Of a stretch of DNA of 56,644 bases, positions 45,627 to 55,154 are shown in pieces. The position numbers and the translations under genes are program-made. Source of the DNA: Muribaculum sp. (GTDB taxonomy: Bacteria; Bacteroidota; Bacteroidia; Bacteroidales; Muribaculaceae); the NCBI GenBank assembly GCA_023664085.1, contig JAMPGE010000008.1:1-56644 (forward strand), in the 5' to 3' direction. Under the pieces are notes generated by a model. That model was not told where the DNA came from, did not search any database, and was given only the letters and a program-made list of their open reading frames with translations. Each line of letters starts with the position of its first letter. Positions within the stretch are counted from its first letter, which is position 1.

Positions 45627-47534
45627 ATGGGAAAAATTATTGGTATCGACCTTGGTACTACCAACTCCTGCGTATCAGTGTTGGAAGGCAAGGATCCGGT
45701 TGTAATTCCAAATAACGAAGGACGTAACACTACTCCTTCAGTAGTGGCTTTTGTAGACGGTGGCGAACGTAAGGTTGGCGATCCGGCCAAACGTCAGGCT
45801 ATCACCAATCCTACCCGTACTATATACTCTATCAAACGTTTCATGGGAGAGAAATGCTCTCAGGTGGAAGACGAAATCAAACGAGTACCTTATAAAGTGG
45901 TTTGTCAGAACGAGATGCCTAAGGTAGACATCGACGGACGTGACTATACCCCGCAGGAGATCTCCGCCATGATTCTTCAAAAAATGAAGAAAACGGCTGA
46001 GGATTATCTTGGTCAGGAGGTGACTGAAGCCGTGATCACAGTGCCCGCTTACTTTGACGACTCCCAGCGTCAGGCTACTAAAGAGGCCGGTGAGATTGCA
46101 GGTCTTAAAGTGAAACGTATTGTCAACGAACCTACAGCTGCAGCCTTGGCTTATGGTCTGGACAAAAGTGAGAAAGAACAGAAAATCGCCGTATTCGACC
46201 TCGGTGGCGGCACATTTGATATCTCCATCCTTGAACTCGGCGACGGTGTGTTTGAAGTGAAATCCACCAATGGTGACACTCACCTTGGCGGTGATGACTT
46301 CGACCATGTGATCATCGACTGGCTTGCCGATGAATTCAAAAACGACGAAGGTGTGGATCTTCGTCAGGATCCTATGGCAATGCAGCGTCTTAAAGAGGCT
46401 GCCGAAAAAGCTAAGATTGAACTTTCCAGCTCATCTTCCACAGAGATCAACCTTCCTTATATCACAGCAACTGCTTCCGGTCCGAAACACCTTGTGAAGA
46501 CTCTTACCCGCGCTAAGTTTGAGCAGCTCGCATCCAAGCTTATTGATGCGGTAGCCGCTCCTTGCGAAAAGGCTCTTAAGGATGCCGGCCTGTCAAAATC
46601 CGATATCGACGAAGTGATTCTCGTGGGCGGTTCTACCCGTATCCCGGCTATTCAGGAAAAAGTAAAACAGATTTTCGGCAAGGAGCCCAACAAAGGCGTT
46701 AACCCTGACGAAGTGGTAGCCATCGGTGCGGCAATTCAGGGTGGTGTGCTTAGCGGCGACGTAAAAGACGTGCTCCTGCTCGACGTAGTGCCTCTTTCAA
46801 TCGGTATAGAGACTCTCGGCGGAGTGATGACAAAGCTTATCGAGGCCAACACTACCATTCCTACAAGAAAGAGTGAAACCTTCTCTACGGCCGCCGACAA
46901 TCAGCCGGAGGTAACCATCAGAGTACTTCAGGGCGAGCGTCCGATGGCCGCCGACGACAAACTTCTCGGTGAATTTAATCTTGCAGGCATCAATCCCGCT
47001 CCGCGTGGAGTTCCTCAGATCGAAGTTACCTTCGAGGTCGATGCCAACGGTATATTGAATGTTTCCGCCAAAGATAAAGCCACAGGCAAAGAGCAATCCA
47101 TTCGTATCGAAGCTTCAAGCGGCTTGAGCGATGCCGAAATCCAGCGTATGAAAGATGAGGCCAAAGCCAATGAAGAAGCCGACAAGAAAGCGAAAGAACG
47201 TATCGACAAGCTTAACCATGCCGACAGCATAATCTTCCAGACCGAGAAGCAACTCAACGAACTCGGCGACAAAATTCCAGCCGACAAGAAAGCAAATATC
47301 GATTCAGCTCTTAACCGACTCAAAGAAGTACACAAGAATCAGCTTGTGGAAGACATTGATTCAGCCGAAAAAGCCCTCACCGATGCCCTTCAGGCCGCAG
47401 CTCAGGATATAGCCGCAGCTCAGCAGGCCGGCGCGCAGGCTGGTCCTCAGCAGGGTGCACAGCCTGGAGCCGGAGCTCACGGATCCGCTGACGATGGCGG
47501 TGCGGTTGACGTGGACTTCGAAGAAGTTAAATAA
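45627..47534 (+). CDS. dnaK: chaperone DnaK (Hsp70)
   Basis: 635-aa ATP-driven chaperone. [17 protein letters not shown] opens the nucleotide-binding domain, [18 protein letters not shown] is the phosphate-2 loop, and the linker and beta-sandwich substrate domain follow (about 385-500). A helical lid ends in a Gln/Gly/Ala-rich tail and VDVDFEEVK. Neither dnaJ nor grpE is adjacent. The leader holds a near -7 word TATATTTTG (45535-45543) and a CATGG / CCATG hairpin at 45560-45576. A strong terminator follows. Confidence 0.98.
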   Translation: MGKIIGIDLGTTNSCVSVLEGKDPVVIPNNEGRNTTPSVVAFVDGGERKVGDPAKRQAITNPTRTIYSIKRFMGEKCSQVEDEIKRVPYKVVCQNEMPKVDIDGRDYTPQEISAMILQKMKKTAEDYLGQEVTEAVITVPAYFDDSQRQATKEAGEIAGLKVKRIVNEPTAAALAYGLDKSEKEQKIAVFDLGGGTFDISILELGDGVFEVKSTNGDTHLGGDDFDHVIIDWLADEFKNDEGVDLRQDPMAMQRLKEAAEKAKIELSSSSSTEINLPYITATASGPKHLVKTLTRAKFEQLASKLIDAVAAPCEKALKDAGLSKSDIDEVILVGGSTRIPAIQEKVKQIFGKEPNKGVNPDEVVAIGAAIQGGVLSGDVKDVLLLDVVPLSIGIETLGGVMTKLIEANTTIPTRKSETFSTAADNQPEVTIRVLQGERPMAADDKLLGEFNLAGINPAPRGVPQIEVTFEVDANGILNVSAKDKATGKEQSIRIEASSGLSDAEIQRMKDEAKANEEADKKAKERIDKLNHADSIIFQTEKQLNELGDKIPADKKANIDSALNRLKEVHKNQLVEDIDSAEKALTDALQAAAQDIAAAQQAGAQAGPQQGAQPGAGAHGSADDGGAVDVDFEEVK

Positions 47535-47562
47535 TCAAACTAAATACATATTGATTCACCTT

Positions 47563-47600
47563 AAAAAGGGTTGCAGTCCTTGCGATTGCAACCCTTTTTT
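47563..47600. terminator. intrinsic terminator of dnaK
   Basis: AAAAAGGGTTGCA / TGCAACCCTTTTT arms, 13 bp, with an 11-nt loop and six T. A/T symmetry allows use by the opposing esterase gene as well. Confidence 0.92.
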
Positions 47601-47689
47601 GGTTCGCCCTACATGGCCAATGTGAACTTCTATAAGATCAATTTACGATAAATCCACTTTTTTATATTAAGACCTTAACAGAATTGAAT

Positions 47690-48895
47690 CTATTCGGATA
47701 TGTCGGTTTTGAAGATAAGGGGAAGGAACTGCGTGAGGTATATGCGCCAGTTTTTCCAAATATGCCCGTCTTTGCTCTCGGTATAATTGTATTTATATCC
47801 CTTGTCATCAAGAATTTTTCGGAAGTCTTGATTGACTTTATAAAGGAAATCTTTCTCACCTATGGCTATCCAGTAAAGTTTGGGGGCGTTCTCAAACTGC
47901 TTGGCCAATTTTGCATCGAAATCTTCGTAGATGGATGATGAGGAGGATTGTTGAGGAAGAATTGCAGCAGAGAAGAGTCCGATATAATCAAACATGTCGG
48001 GATATTGCTTGGAAATATGCATGGAATGGAAGCCTCCCATTGATAATCCTGCGATAGCCCGGCCGTTTTTGTTAGGAATTGTACGGAAATGATTGTCGAT
48101 GTATTCCACGATCTCCGGAAAATGAGTTTCAAACGTTCCTTCCATTGTGCGTGGAAGCTGAGTGGTCGGTGTCACAAAACCGAGTTCTGATTCTCCGGGA
48201 GCGGCTTTAAGATCTACATTACCGTTGGGCATAACTACGATCATCGGTTCTATTTCTCCGCTTGATATCATATTGTCGAGGATTTGGGTTGCTCTTCCGA
48301 GTTCAGGCCAAGCATTTTCATCACCACCCATGCCATGCAGAAGATAGAGCACCGGATAACTTTGGGAAGAATTCTCGTAACCGGCCGGTGTATAAACAGT
48401 CATCCTGCGGTCCATCCCAAGTTTGGCGGAAGGGTACCATACCTTTGACACTGTACCGTGTGGCACTGCGTTTACTTTATACCAGTCGGCCTTCTCTCCG
48501 CCAATTATGAAAATATTGGTCACTGTAGAAATATCGCGCAGCTGATACACGTTGGATGGATCTGTGATTTTAAGGCCGTCCACCAGAAAAGAATAGCTGT
48601 ATAATTCCGGACTGATGGGAAGAGAAGTGGTATACTCCCACACACTATCCTTCAAAGTGAGATTAGCAGTGCCCGGCACATCGGCAGGTCCGAAAGGAGT
48701 GTCGATCTTCTGTGTGGGAAGGAAGTCTCCGGTCACCTTTACATCTTTGGCATCGGGAGCAAACAGACGGAAAGTGACTGTATTGTCTTGATTAATTTGA
48801 GGGGATATTATTGGAGATCCACCCCAAAGCGCTTGTTGTGCATAAGCACATAAAGGGATGGAAAACAACAAGGAGATAATGAGTTTTCTGTTCAT
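47690..48895 (-). CDS. secreted CE1-type esterase with N-terminal CBM48/E-set domain
   Basis: 401-aa exported esterase. A signal peptide (1-19, CAYAQ) is followed by an immunoglobulin-like E-set domain (about 36-135, TFRLFAPDAKDVKVTGDF). An alpha/beta hydrolase follows with oxyanion region LLHGMGGDENAW, nucleophile Ser285 in GLSMGG, and histidine in DGHIWKNW near 383. This architecture is common in Bacteroidetes carbohydrate esterases that remove feruloyl or acetyl groups. The substrate is not fixed by sequence. It stands alone; TAATTTTG at 48946-48939 may be its -7 box, without a clear -33. Confidence 0.9.
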   Translation of the reverse strand: MNRKLIISLLFSIPLCAYAQQALWGGSPIISPQINQDNTVTFRLFAPDAKDVKVTGDFLPTQKIDTPFGPADVPGTANLTLKDSVWEYTTSLPISPELYSYSFLVDGLKITDPSNVYQLRDISTVTNIFIIGGEKADWYKVNAVPHGTVSKVWYPSAKLGMDRRMTVYTPAGYENSSQSYPVLYLLHGMGGDENAWPELGRATQILDNMISSGEIEPMIVVMPNGNVDLKAAPGESELGFVTPTTQLPRTMEGTFETHFPEIVEYIDNHFRTIPNKNGRAIAGLSMGGFHSMHISKQYPDMFDYIGLFSAAILPQQSSSSSIYEDFDAKLAKQFENAPKLYWIAIGEKDFLYKVNQDFRKILDDKGYKYNYTESKDGHIWKNWRIYLTQFLPLIFKTDISE

Positions 48896-49051
48896 GTCTG
48901 TATCTGTTAAATCACTTCTATACGGGTTCTTAATTTTTCAAAATTATTTAATGTTTGTTTAGATGAAGTAAGGTTTGATGTTAAAGATTGTTAATATCGT
49001 ATAATTTAGTTTTAGTTGGGCGTTTATAATAGAAGAGAATAGGCAAAATAA

Positions 49052-49945
49052 ATGAGTTTACGTATGAAAGGAATAGTGGTAGGAATCGGAGAAGCCCTAT
49101 GGGATATTCTACCTGAAGGGAAAAAATTAGGTGGTGCCCCGGCCAACTTTGCATATATTGTATCGCAGTTTGGACTTCCAAGTTGTGTGGTAAGTGCAAT
49201 AGGACAAGATTCTTTGGGAATGAAGCTAAAGGAGGATTTATCAAAGAAGAAATTGAACTTATTTTTCTCAGAAGTGCCGTATCCTACAGGCACTGTTGAG
49301 GTGGAATTGGACCATTCAGGAGTACCTTGTTATAATATAATGGAGGACGTAGCCTGGGATCATATACCCTTCACAGAGCATCTTGAAAACCTCGCAGACA
49401 ATACAAAAGCGGTCTGCTTTGGTTCATTGGCACAACGATCCGAAGAATCGCGGGCTACAATCTGTCGGTTTCTTAAAGCATTAAGTAATAATGCCGATTG
49501 CCTAAAAGTGTTTGACGTAAACCTACGCCAACATTTTTATACTAAGGATATTCTGCACAACTCTATGATCTACTGCAATATTCTTAAAATTAACGATGAG
49601 GAACTTGATATTGTAAGTAAAATGTTTGGATGTGAGGATGGAGATACAGAGAAACAATGCCGATTTTTTCTTGATAAATATCAATTGAAGATTCTCATTT
49701 TGACGTGTGGAGTCAAAGGAAGTTGGGTGTTTGTGCACGGACATTCCTATTTCCAACCTACGCCGATTGTAAAGGTTGCGGATACCGTCGGTGCAGGCGA
49801 TTCATTCACGGCGGCATTTGTGGCCGGTTTGCTAAAAGGCAAAAGCGTGGAGCAGTCTCATCAATGTGCGGTCAATACATCCGCCTTTGTGTGTTCACAA
49901 CCCGGAGCGATGCCAATTTTGCCGCCAGAGCTTGTAGATAGCTGA
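49052..49945 (+). CDS. PfkB-family carbohydrate kinase (fructokinase-like)
   Basis: 297-aa ribokinase-fold sugar kinase. GEALWDILPEGKKLGGAPANF, NVNLRQHFY-like sequence (DVNLRQ near 155-160) and DTVGAGDSFTAAFVAGLL with the catalytic Asp250 are visible. Fructose is the usual substrate of this subgroup. It stands divergent from the esterase, whose sugar-releasing activity may be related. Length is normal. No full consensus promoter was found. Confidence 0.92.
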   Translation: MSLRMKGIVVGIGEALWDILPEGKKLGGAPANFAYIVSQFGLPSCVVSAIGQDSLGMKLKEDLSKKKLNLFFSEVPYPTGTVEVELDHSGVPCYNIMEDVAWDHIPFTEHLENLADNTKAVCFGSLAQRSEESRATICRFLKALSNNADCLKVFDVNLRQHFYTKDILHNSMIYCNILKINDEELDIVSKMFGCEDGDTEKQCRFFLDKYQLKILILTCGVKGSWVFVHGHSYFQPTPIVKVADTVGAGDSFTAAFVAGLLKGKSVEQSHQCAVNTSAFVCSQPGAMPILPPELVDS

Positions 49946-50060
49946 TCATTCATTATTCAAGTTGAGTAAAGCTCGTGGAAACTGAATATTTATGGTACGG
50001 ACTCTTAAACGATTCTTACCTTACGCTTGTTTAAATTTAGAAGACCAAATTACAAAAGAT

Positions 50061-50339
50061 ATGATACGTCTGAATGCATCAATATTAATAGAAGAGGCAG
50101 AAAAACGCAAACCTCTGATAGAAGCAGCCAAAGAATTGGTGGCATACTCACTTCACGACAAAGGTTGTATAGACTATGATCTGTATGCCTCTGTGACAAA
50201 TGATGACCGTCTGATAATCATTGAGACATGGGAAAACGAAAGAGATTTGAAGGCTCATCAGGAGAGCGATCATTTCAAACGGCTTGTGCCCAAACTCAAA
50301 GAACTGGGTACTATGACCACCGAGCGTTTCGATTTTTAA
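50061..50339 (+). CDS. antibiotic-biosynthesis-monooxygenase (ABM) domain protein
   Basis: 92-aa ferredoxin-like single-domain protein of the YgiN/ABM family, some of which act on quinols. IRLNASILIEEAEKRKPLIE, GCIDYDLYAS, IIETWENERDLKAHQESDHF and the final strand are characteristic. The ATG at 50061 gives the standard length; an in-frame ATG at 49992 adds 23 atypical residues and runs through an intergenic repeat-like word. Followed by a strong terminator. Confidence 0.88.
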   Translation: MIRLNASILIEEAEKRKPLIEAAKELVAYSLHDKGCIDYDLYASVTNDDRLIIIETWENERDLKAHQESDHFKRLVPKLKELGTMTTERFDF

Positions 50340-50438
50340 AAGCGAGATAAGGCGGGTTAATTTCAGAGATTTCAGTGTCCTCGCATATCTCTGAGAAATC
50401 AGAGTCAACGGAGCCATAATATGAGTTAGCAAGATAAT

Positions 50439-50482
50439 AACGTCAGATAGACCATATGGATCTATCTGACGTTGGTTTTTTT
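50439..50482. terminator. strong terminator between the ABM gene and crcB
   Basis: AACGTCAGATAGA (50439-50451) pairs perfectly over 13 bp with TCTATCTGACGTT (50461-50473); then GG and seven T. Ends the plus-strand ABM transcript. Confidence 0.92.
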
Positions 50483-50493
50483 GTATGAAATGA

Positions 50494-50877
50494 TTATCGG
50501 GATGTGCCTACGTAGACTCCGCCAATACAACTTAAGATGCCAATAAAAATGCTGAGAATAATATAAGTAAGGCACAGTCCCCAATGCCCTTGTCGCATTA
50601 ATTCAAGATTGTCATAGCTGAAAGTGGAAAAAGTGGTGAATCCACCGCAGAAACCTGCTGTAAGAAGGAGTCTCAACTCATGATTGAAATTGTATTTTTC
50701 CGACAACGCGTAGCATAATCCAATTAAAAAACATCCTATGATGTTTACGGCAAAAGTGGCCCAAGGGAAGTTGTAGATCGAGATTTTCTCATGCATTGCA
50801 ATTTGCAAGAGATATCTTAGCAGACTTCCGATTCCACCACCAACAAAAACATAGAGATAAACGAATAAATTTTGCAT
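50494..50877 (-). CDS. crcB: fluoride channel CrcB/Fluc
   Basis: 127-aa four-helix fluoride exporter. GGGIGSLLRYLLQ, the TFAVNIIGCFLIGLCYAL helix with its conserved Asn, and GFCGGFTTFSTFSYDN with the Phe-box residues are intact. The ATG at 50877 is used over TTG 50892. Its leader is too short for a fluoride riboswitch. Confidence 0.94.
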   Translation of the reverse strand: MQNLFVYLYVFVGGGIGSLLRYLLQIAMHEKISIYNFPWATFAVNIIGCFLIGLCYALSEKYNFNHELRLLLTAGFCGGFTTFSTFSYDNLELMRQGHWGLCLTYIILSIFIGILSCIGGVYVGTSR

Positions 50878-50905
50878 AGTAATAGTAAGCAATATAATGT
50901 TGAGG

Positions 50906-50913
50906 CAAAATTA
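50906..50913 (-). promoter_or_regulatory. possible crcB -7 element
   Basis: TAATTTTG on the minus strand, 28 nt before the crcB ATG. The nearest TTTG (50941-50938) is 24 nt upstream, longer than usual. Confidence 0.4.
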
Positions 50914-51005
50914 ACTAAATAAAGGGATCCGAGAACTCAAATACGCTCAAAATATGTTCAAGGAAGTGTCAAATAAAACCGGAATTTAAAATTTAATAAA
51001 TAATA

Positions 51006-51037
51006 TTTAGAAAATTTATGGAAATTTCTTAACTTTG
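51006..51037 (+). promoter_or_regulatory. promoter of serine palmitoyltransferase
   Basis: TTTA (51006-51009), 20-nt spacer, TAACTTTG (51030-51037). Start near 51044, which excludes a start codon at 51035 and favours 51083/51089. Confidence 0.65.
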
Positions 51038-51088
51038 CATTCTGAAAGTTTCGGAACGCATCTGGCGAACCACTACTATATAATGTGC

Positions 51089-52276
51089 ATGAAACCATTA
51101 CAATCAAAACTCTCACTCTACGACGCTCCTCAAAAGGCAAAAGCAGCCGGTGTATATCCATATTTTAGAGAAATCTCCAGTGAACAAGACACGGAGGTAA
51201 TAATGCACGGCAAAAAGGTGTTAATGTTCGGCTCGAACAGCTACATGGGCCTCACTAATCACCCCAAGGTAATAGAAGCTGCCGTAGAGGCTACCAAGAA
51301 GTACGGTACAGGTCTTGCGGGAAGCCCTTTTCTTAACGGTACTCTCGACATTCATAAGCGTCTCGAAGAAAAGATCGCCGACTATATAGGTAAGGAGGAT
51401 GTGATGCTGTTCTCCACCGGCTTCGGAGTGAACCTCGGAGTGGTCTCTACCTTAACCGGTCGAGAGGACTACGTGATCTTAGACGAACAGGATCATGCCT
51501 CCATAATCGAAGGCCGACGACTTTCCTTCTCCAATTACTTGAAGTATAAACACAACGATATGGAATCACTGGAAAAGCAACTTCGTCGTTGCGATCCGGA
51601 CAAAGTGAAACTTATCGTTACAGACGGAGTATTCTCCATGGAAGGTGATGTGGCCAATCTGCCCGAAATAGTACGCCTTGCAAAGCAATACAACGCACAG
51701 GTGATGGTAGACGAAGCTCACGGCATCGGAGTATTCGGAGAAGGAGGAAGAGGCACTTGCAATCACTTTGGAGTGACCGATGACGTGGATCTCATCATGG
51801 GCACGTTCAGCAAATCGTTTGCATCTTTGGGAGGCTTTATCGCCACTGATAAGATTATTACAAACTACCTGCGCCACCACACGCGTTCCTATATATTCAC
51901 AGCCAGCATTACTCCCGCCTCCACAGCAGCGGTATCAGCTGCGATGGACATTATATTGGCAGAGCCTGAGCGCCAGCAGCATCTGTGGGACATCACCAAT
52001 TATGCTCTCGAGAATTTCAGAGCCATGGGATGTGAAATCGGTAATACATCCACGCCTATCATCCCTCTCTTCATCAGAGATGATTACAAGACTTTTCACG
52101 TGACACGTGACCTTCTTGATGAAGGAGTATTCGTAAATCCTGTAGTGACTCCGGCGGTAGCACCGCAAGACACGTTGATTCGTTACTCTCTCATGGCTAC
52201 CCATACAAAAGAACAGGTGACTCGTTCGCTCGAGGCAATAGAAAAGGTATTTAAACGTTACGATATTATCAAATGA
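51089..52276 (+). CDS. spt: serine palmitoyltransferase (PLP-dependent alpha-oxoamine synthase)
   Basis: 395-aa enzyme that condenses serine with an acyl-CoA to start sphingolipid synthesis, a Bacteroidetes trait. It follows Bacteroides thetaiotaomicron BT_0870 from memory along its length: MKPLQSKLSLYDAPQKAKA at the start, then GVYPYFREIS, FSTGFGVNLGV and DEQDHASIIEGRRLSFS. The PLP lysine is Lys242 (GTFSKSFASLGGF), with Asp208 and His211 in VDEAHG. Glycine C-acetyltransferase is the alternative within the fold. ATG 51083 would add two residues. No other sphingolipid gene is nearby. Confidence 0.93.
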   Translation: MKPLQSKLSLYDAPQKAKAAGVYPYFREISSEQDTEVIMHGKKVLMFGSNSYMGLTNHPKVIEAAVEATKKYGTGLAGSPFLNGTLDIHKRLEEKIADYIGKEDVMLFSTGFGVNLGVVSTLTGREDYVILDEQDHASIIEGRRLSFSNYLKYKHNDMESLEKQLRRCDPDKVKLIVTDGVFSMEGDVANLPEIVRLAKQYNAQVMVDEAHGIGVFGEGGRGTCNHFGVTDDVDLIMGTFSKSFASLGGFIATDKIITNYLRHHTRSYIFTASITPASTAAVSAAMDIILAEPERQQHLWDITNYALENFRAMGCEIGNTSTPIIPLFIRDDYKTFHVTRDLLDEGVFVNPVVTPAVAPQDTLIRYSLMATHTKEQVTRSLEAIEKVFKRYDIIK

Positions 52277-52357
52277 TTTTTATTCCTTTCAGTTAATTAT
52301 CCGATCCTGATGGTTAACGTTTAAGGATTTGTAACCTTTACCCTTACCATACTACAC

Positions 52358-52897
52358 ATGATCTACAGATTCAAATTTGTAAGCGATGAAGTAGCCAACT
52401 TCGCTCGTGAAATAGAAATCGATTCGGAGGCAACATTTCTTATCCTTAGGAATGCCATCCTCGATAGCGTAGGCTACAACAAGGAGAATATGGATTCTTT
52501 CCTTCTGTGTGACGACAGATGGGAAGGCCATGAAGAAGTTACAATCACCGATATGGGCACATCCAGTGATCAAGACATTTGGATTATGGATGAAACCCCT
52601 ATTGCCGAACTGGTAGAAGAAGAAGGTCAAAAAATGCGTTTTATCTTCGATATGCTTGGAGACCGAAGTTTCTTTATGGAACTTGCCGAGATTATCCCCG
52701 GACGCAATCTTTCCGATCCACTTTGCACAGTTAAAAAAGGAAATGCACCTAAACAGATTTTATCCGTTGAGGAAATCGATCAAAAGATTGATATAATCAA
52801 GAGTAAAGAGTTTGAGGACTTCGACGAAAATCTATATGGAGATGTATCTTTCAATGAAGAAGACATTGAGGGTCTGAGTGAAATGGAAGATTTGTAG
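52358..52897 (+). CDS. plasmid pRiA4b ORF-3-like protein
   Basis: 179-aa soluble acidic protein. MIYRFKFVSDEVANFAREIE, then DDRWEGHEEVTITDMG and MRFIFDMLGDRSFFMELAEI, resemble the Bacteroidetes branch of the pRiA4b ORF-3-like family. The function of the family is unknown. It follows spt by 81 nt on the same strand and may share its transcript. An acidic C-terminal tail ends EDIEGLSEMEDL. A strong terminator follows. Confidence 0.8.
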   Translation: MIYRFKFVSDEVANFAREIEIDSEATFLILRNAILDSVGYNKENMDSFLLCDDRWEGHEEVTITDMGTSSDQDIWIMDETPIAELVEEEGQKMRFIFDMLGDRSFFMELAEIIPGRNLSDPLCTVKKGNAPKQILSVEEIDQKIDIIKSKEFEDFDENLYGDVSFNEEDIEGLSEMEDL

Positions 52898-52926
52898 AAA
52901 TACCAAACGCTTCATACTATATTCCT

Positions 52927-52966
52927 TACGGAGATTCCCTTTAAGAGGGTTTCTCCGTATTTTTTT
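52927..52966 (+). terminator. intrinsic terminator after the pRiA4b-like gene
   Basis: TACGGAGA / TCTCCGTA outer stem and CCCT / AGGG inner stem with TT/TT mismatch, then seven T. Confidence 0.88.
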
Positions 52967-53216
52967 AAACGGATCTACCATAACAAATAACCATGTAATT
53001 TTGACATTTGGGACGGGGCCTAGACTGCCATGCCCAAAACTTCGATCAGCAGCATATGTACATGTAATTTTCGAAGATTCCTATGTGTAGATTGCAGGAT
53101 TTGGATAGAATGAAATGTCTGAATTGTTTGAAGCGAGAAGTGAATGAATAGAGTAGTTATGACATTGGAAAATGTTTTCAACGGTTTCTGATTTTTGGTG
53201 AAAAGGGTAGGGGAGA
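52967..53216. other. structured gene-free interval
   Basis: 250 bp without a credible gene. CATGTAATTTT occurs twice (52993-53002 region and 53061-53071 region). TAATTTTG at 52996-53003 is a -7-like word without a -33. Nested TGGG/CCCA and GGC/GCC pairs (about 53008-53036) and a CTTCGA / TCGAAG stem (53040-53045, 53071-53076) could fold an RNA. Weak evidence for a small RNA. Confidence 0.25.
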
Positions 53217-53552
53217 CTATCGTTTAAAAAGTCTGGAAATCATACTCTTTTCTTCTGGCTTGAAGTGAACTCTCATGGATGTGTCATTTTTACCGAAAAA
53301 GATTATGTGGTCTTTGAATACGAATGCAATAATGTCGTCCAAATCTATAATCGCAACAATACTCCGAATAAGGAAACGTTTAAAAGGATTGAAATCATCC
53401 AAATTTTCCAAGACTACTTCAAAACCGTCTGTAGATAGCGAATGAAAGGGTTTAAGGACTTCTAAATGCTGGTTTAGCATAAGTTCGGAAGCATCTTTAG
53501 GAGGCTTCTTATACTTTTTATATATTTCTTTTATAACTTCTTCTGTAACCAT
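53217..53552 (-). CDS. hypothetical protein, 111 aa
   Basis: Small basic, lysine-rich protein opening MVTEEVIKEIYKKYKKPPKD. A mixed alpha/beta region (EVVLENLDDFNPFKRFLIRS, then IIDLDDIIAFVFKDHIIFFG) follows. No signal peptide, no family recognised. The reading frame is clean with ATG and good Bacteroidales-like codon use, and its upstream DNA carries a 12-bp palindrome. Not obviously linked to any neighbour. Confidence 0.6.
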   Translation of the reverse strand: MVTEEVIKEIYKKYKKPPKDASELMLNQHLEVLKPFHSLSTDGFEVVLENLDDFNPFKRFLIRSIVAIIDLDDIIAFVFKDHIIFFGKNDTSMRVHFKPEEKSMISRLFKR

Positions 53553-53971
53553 TGTTCTGAAAAAGATTTTCTATCTATAGATAATCGTAAATAAAGAAAG
53601 TGAAACGTTGTGGAGGAGATTGCCGTAAGGATCGTAAGGCGGCTTGTGATTTGGATGCCTTCTTGAACAATTATTAAACAAGAATGAATTAATATTTATT
53701 CAGATAAGGGAAGAGGATAAAGACATTAAAAATAGCAAGCTATATATTAAACAATACATATAGATAAATTGTTTTAAAATTTTATAAAAAATTAAAAGTC
53801 CATCTTGATAAAGACAGTGCTTTTCAAGATGGACAATTAAGATATGGAGGTTTATACTATATCTTCCGATGCCTTGACAATTCGATCTTATAAGATAAAG
53901 TAAATATCCTGTAAGATCATATGGATATCCGGCTGCGGCGTATATGAATCTAAAGAGAAAGAAATATAGGC
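53553..53971. other. gene-free interval with palindrome and tandem word
   Basis: 419 bp, very A/T-rich. A perfect 12-bp palindrome TATCTATAGATA lies at 53572-53583, 20 nt before the small gene's start. A tandem CGTAAGG word with 9-bp period lies at 53624-53639. The mmd operon terminator is at 53784-53834. A GGATATCC-type dyad is near 53925. No open frame worth naming. Confidence 0.4.
53784..53834 (-). terminator. terminator of the mmd operon
   Basis: GTCCATCTTGA (53798-53808) pairs perfectly with TCAAGATGGAC (53824-53834), with an inner AAAG / CTTT stem. On the minus strand it runs into TTTTAATTTTTT. It lies 138 nt after the beta-subunit stop. Confidence 0.85.
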
Positions 53972-55141
53972 TTATCCAAGGAAGCTGAGAAGTACACCTG
54001 CGGCTACAGCTGATCCGATAACACCGGCTACGTTGGGACCCATAGCATGCATTAAAAGATAGTTTGACGGATCATATTCGAGGCCGAGGTTGTTGGAGAT
54101 ACGAGCGGCCATAGGTACTGCCGACACACCTGCATTGCCGATAAGCGGGTTGATTTTCTGTCCCTTGGGTAAGAAAAGATTAAACAGTTTCACGCTTAAG
54201 ATGCCGGCGGAAGAGGCGATTATGAAGGCGCAGAAACCAAGACCGAATATCTTAAGAGTATCAACAGTAAGGAATTTGTCGGCCTGAGTAGAAGCACCAA
54301 CAGTAAGACCCAGCAATATTGTGACAATATCTGTCATTGAGTTACTTGCGGTTTTTGCCAGACGGCCTGTGACTCCGCTCTCACGAAGAAGATTGCCAAA
54401 GAAAAGCATGCCGAGAAGCGGCAGACCGGAAGGCACTACGAAGCATGTGAGAATCAAGCCCACTATCGGGAAAATGATTTTCTCGTTTTGGGTTACCACA
54501 CGTGCGGGTTTCATCTTGATCAGACGCTCTTTTCGGGTGGTGAAAAGACGCATTAGAGGAGGTTGGATCAGAGGTATTAATGCCATGTAGGAATAAGCCG
54601 ACACGGCTACTGCGCCAAGCAGATTCGGATTAAGTTTGGAAGTTGTAAAGATAGCCGTAGGGCCATCAGCACCGCCAATGATTGCCACGCAACCTGCAGA
54701 GAGGGGCTCGAAGCCGCAAAGCAATGCAAGCATATATGCACCGAAAATACCGAATTGGGCACATCCTCCAATCACCATCAGTTTGGGATTGGCAAGCAAA
54801 GCGGAAAAGTCGGTCATGGCGCCAATGCCGAGGAAAATCAATGGGGGATACCAACCTCTTTCCACACCGTTGTAAAGAATATTGAGAACTGAGCCTTCCT
54901 CATATATGCCGATTTCCATACCGGGTTCGAAAGGGATGTTGCCGATGAGCATACCGAATCCTATCGGGACGAGAAGAAGGGGCTCAAAGTTTTTCTTAAT
55001 GGCCAGCCAGATGAAGAAGCAGCCAACAACGAGCATGACCAGGTTTGTGAACTGACAGTTTGCAAACCCCGTAAACTCCCAGAAAGCTTGAATTGTCTGG
55101 CTCAGAAACTCAGAGAATGAATATGAAGCAGAAGCTAACAC
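53972..55141 (-). CDS. mmdB: sodium-pumping decarboxylase beta subunit
   Basis: 389-aa integral membrane subunit (about nine to eleven helices) that decarboxylates carboxybiotin and exports sodium. GADGPTAIFTTSKLNP, GNAGVSAVPMAARISN and the final MGPNVAGVIGSAVAAGVLLS are family blocks, including the ion-site aspartate. It starts at GTG 55141; the next ATG is 35 codons inside and would remove the first helix. 13 nt after the biotin carrier gene. Methylmalonyl-CoA and oxaloacetate versions cannot be told apart from this subunit. Confidence 0.94.
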   Translation of the reverse strand: MLASASYSFSEFLSQTIQAFWEFTGFANCQFTNLVMLVVGCFFIWLAIKKNFEPLLLVPIGFGMLIGNIPFEPGMEIGIYEEGSVLNILYNGVERGWYPPLIFLGIGAMTDFSALLANPKLMVIGGCAQFGIFGAYMLALLCGFEPLSAGCVAIIGGADGPTAIFTTSKLNPNLLGAVAVSAYSYMALIPLIQPPLMRLFTTRKERLIKMKPARVVTQNEKIIFPIVGLILTCFVVPSGLPLLGMLFFGNLLRESGVTGRLAKTASNSMTDIVTILLGLTVGASTQADKFLTVDTLKIFGLGFCAFIIASSAGILSVKLFNLFLPKGQKINPLIGNAGVSAVPMAARISNNLGLEYDPSNYLLMHAMGPNVAGVIGSAVAAGVLLSFLG

Positions 55142-55154
55142 GATTTAGGGAGCT

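Noticed and set aside
50878..50930. Fluoride riboswitch before crcB
   Set aside because: The probable leader is only about 23 nt, and no riboswitch pseudoknot sequence is visible.
51035..51088. Earlier start for serine palmitoyltransferase
   Set aside because: It falls upstream of the expected transcription start (about 51044), and the added residues have no counterpart in family members.
52878..53090. 70-codon plus-strand frame after the pRiA4b-like gene
   Set aside because: It overlaps that gene's end, runs through a strong terminator and has no family features.
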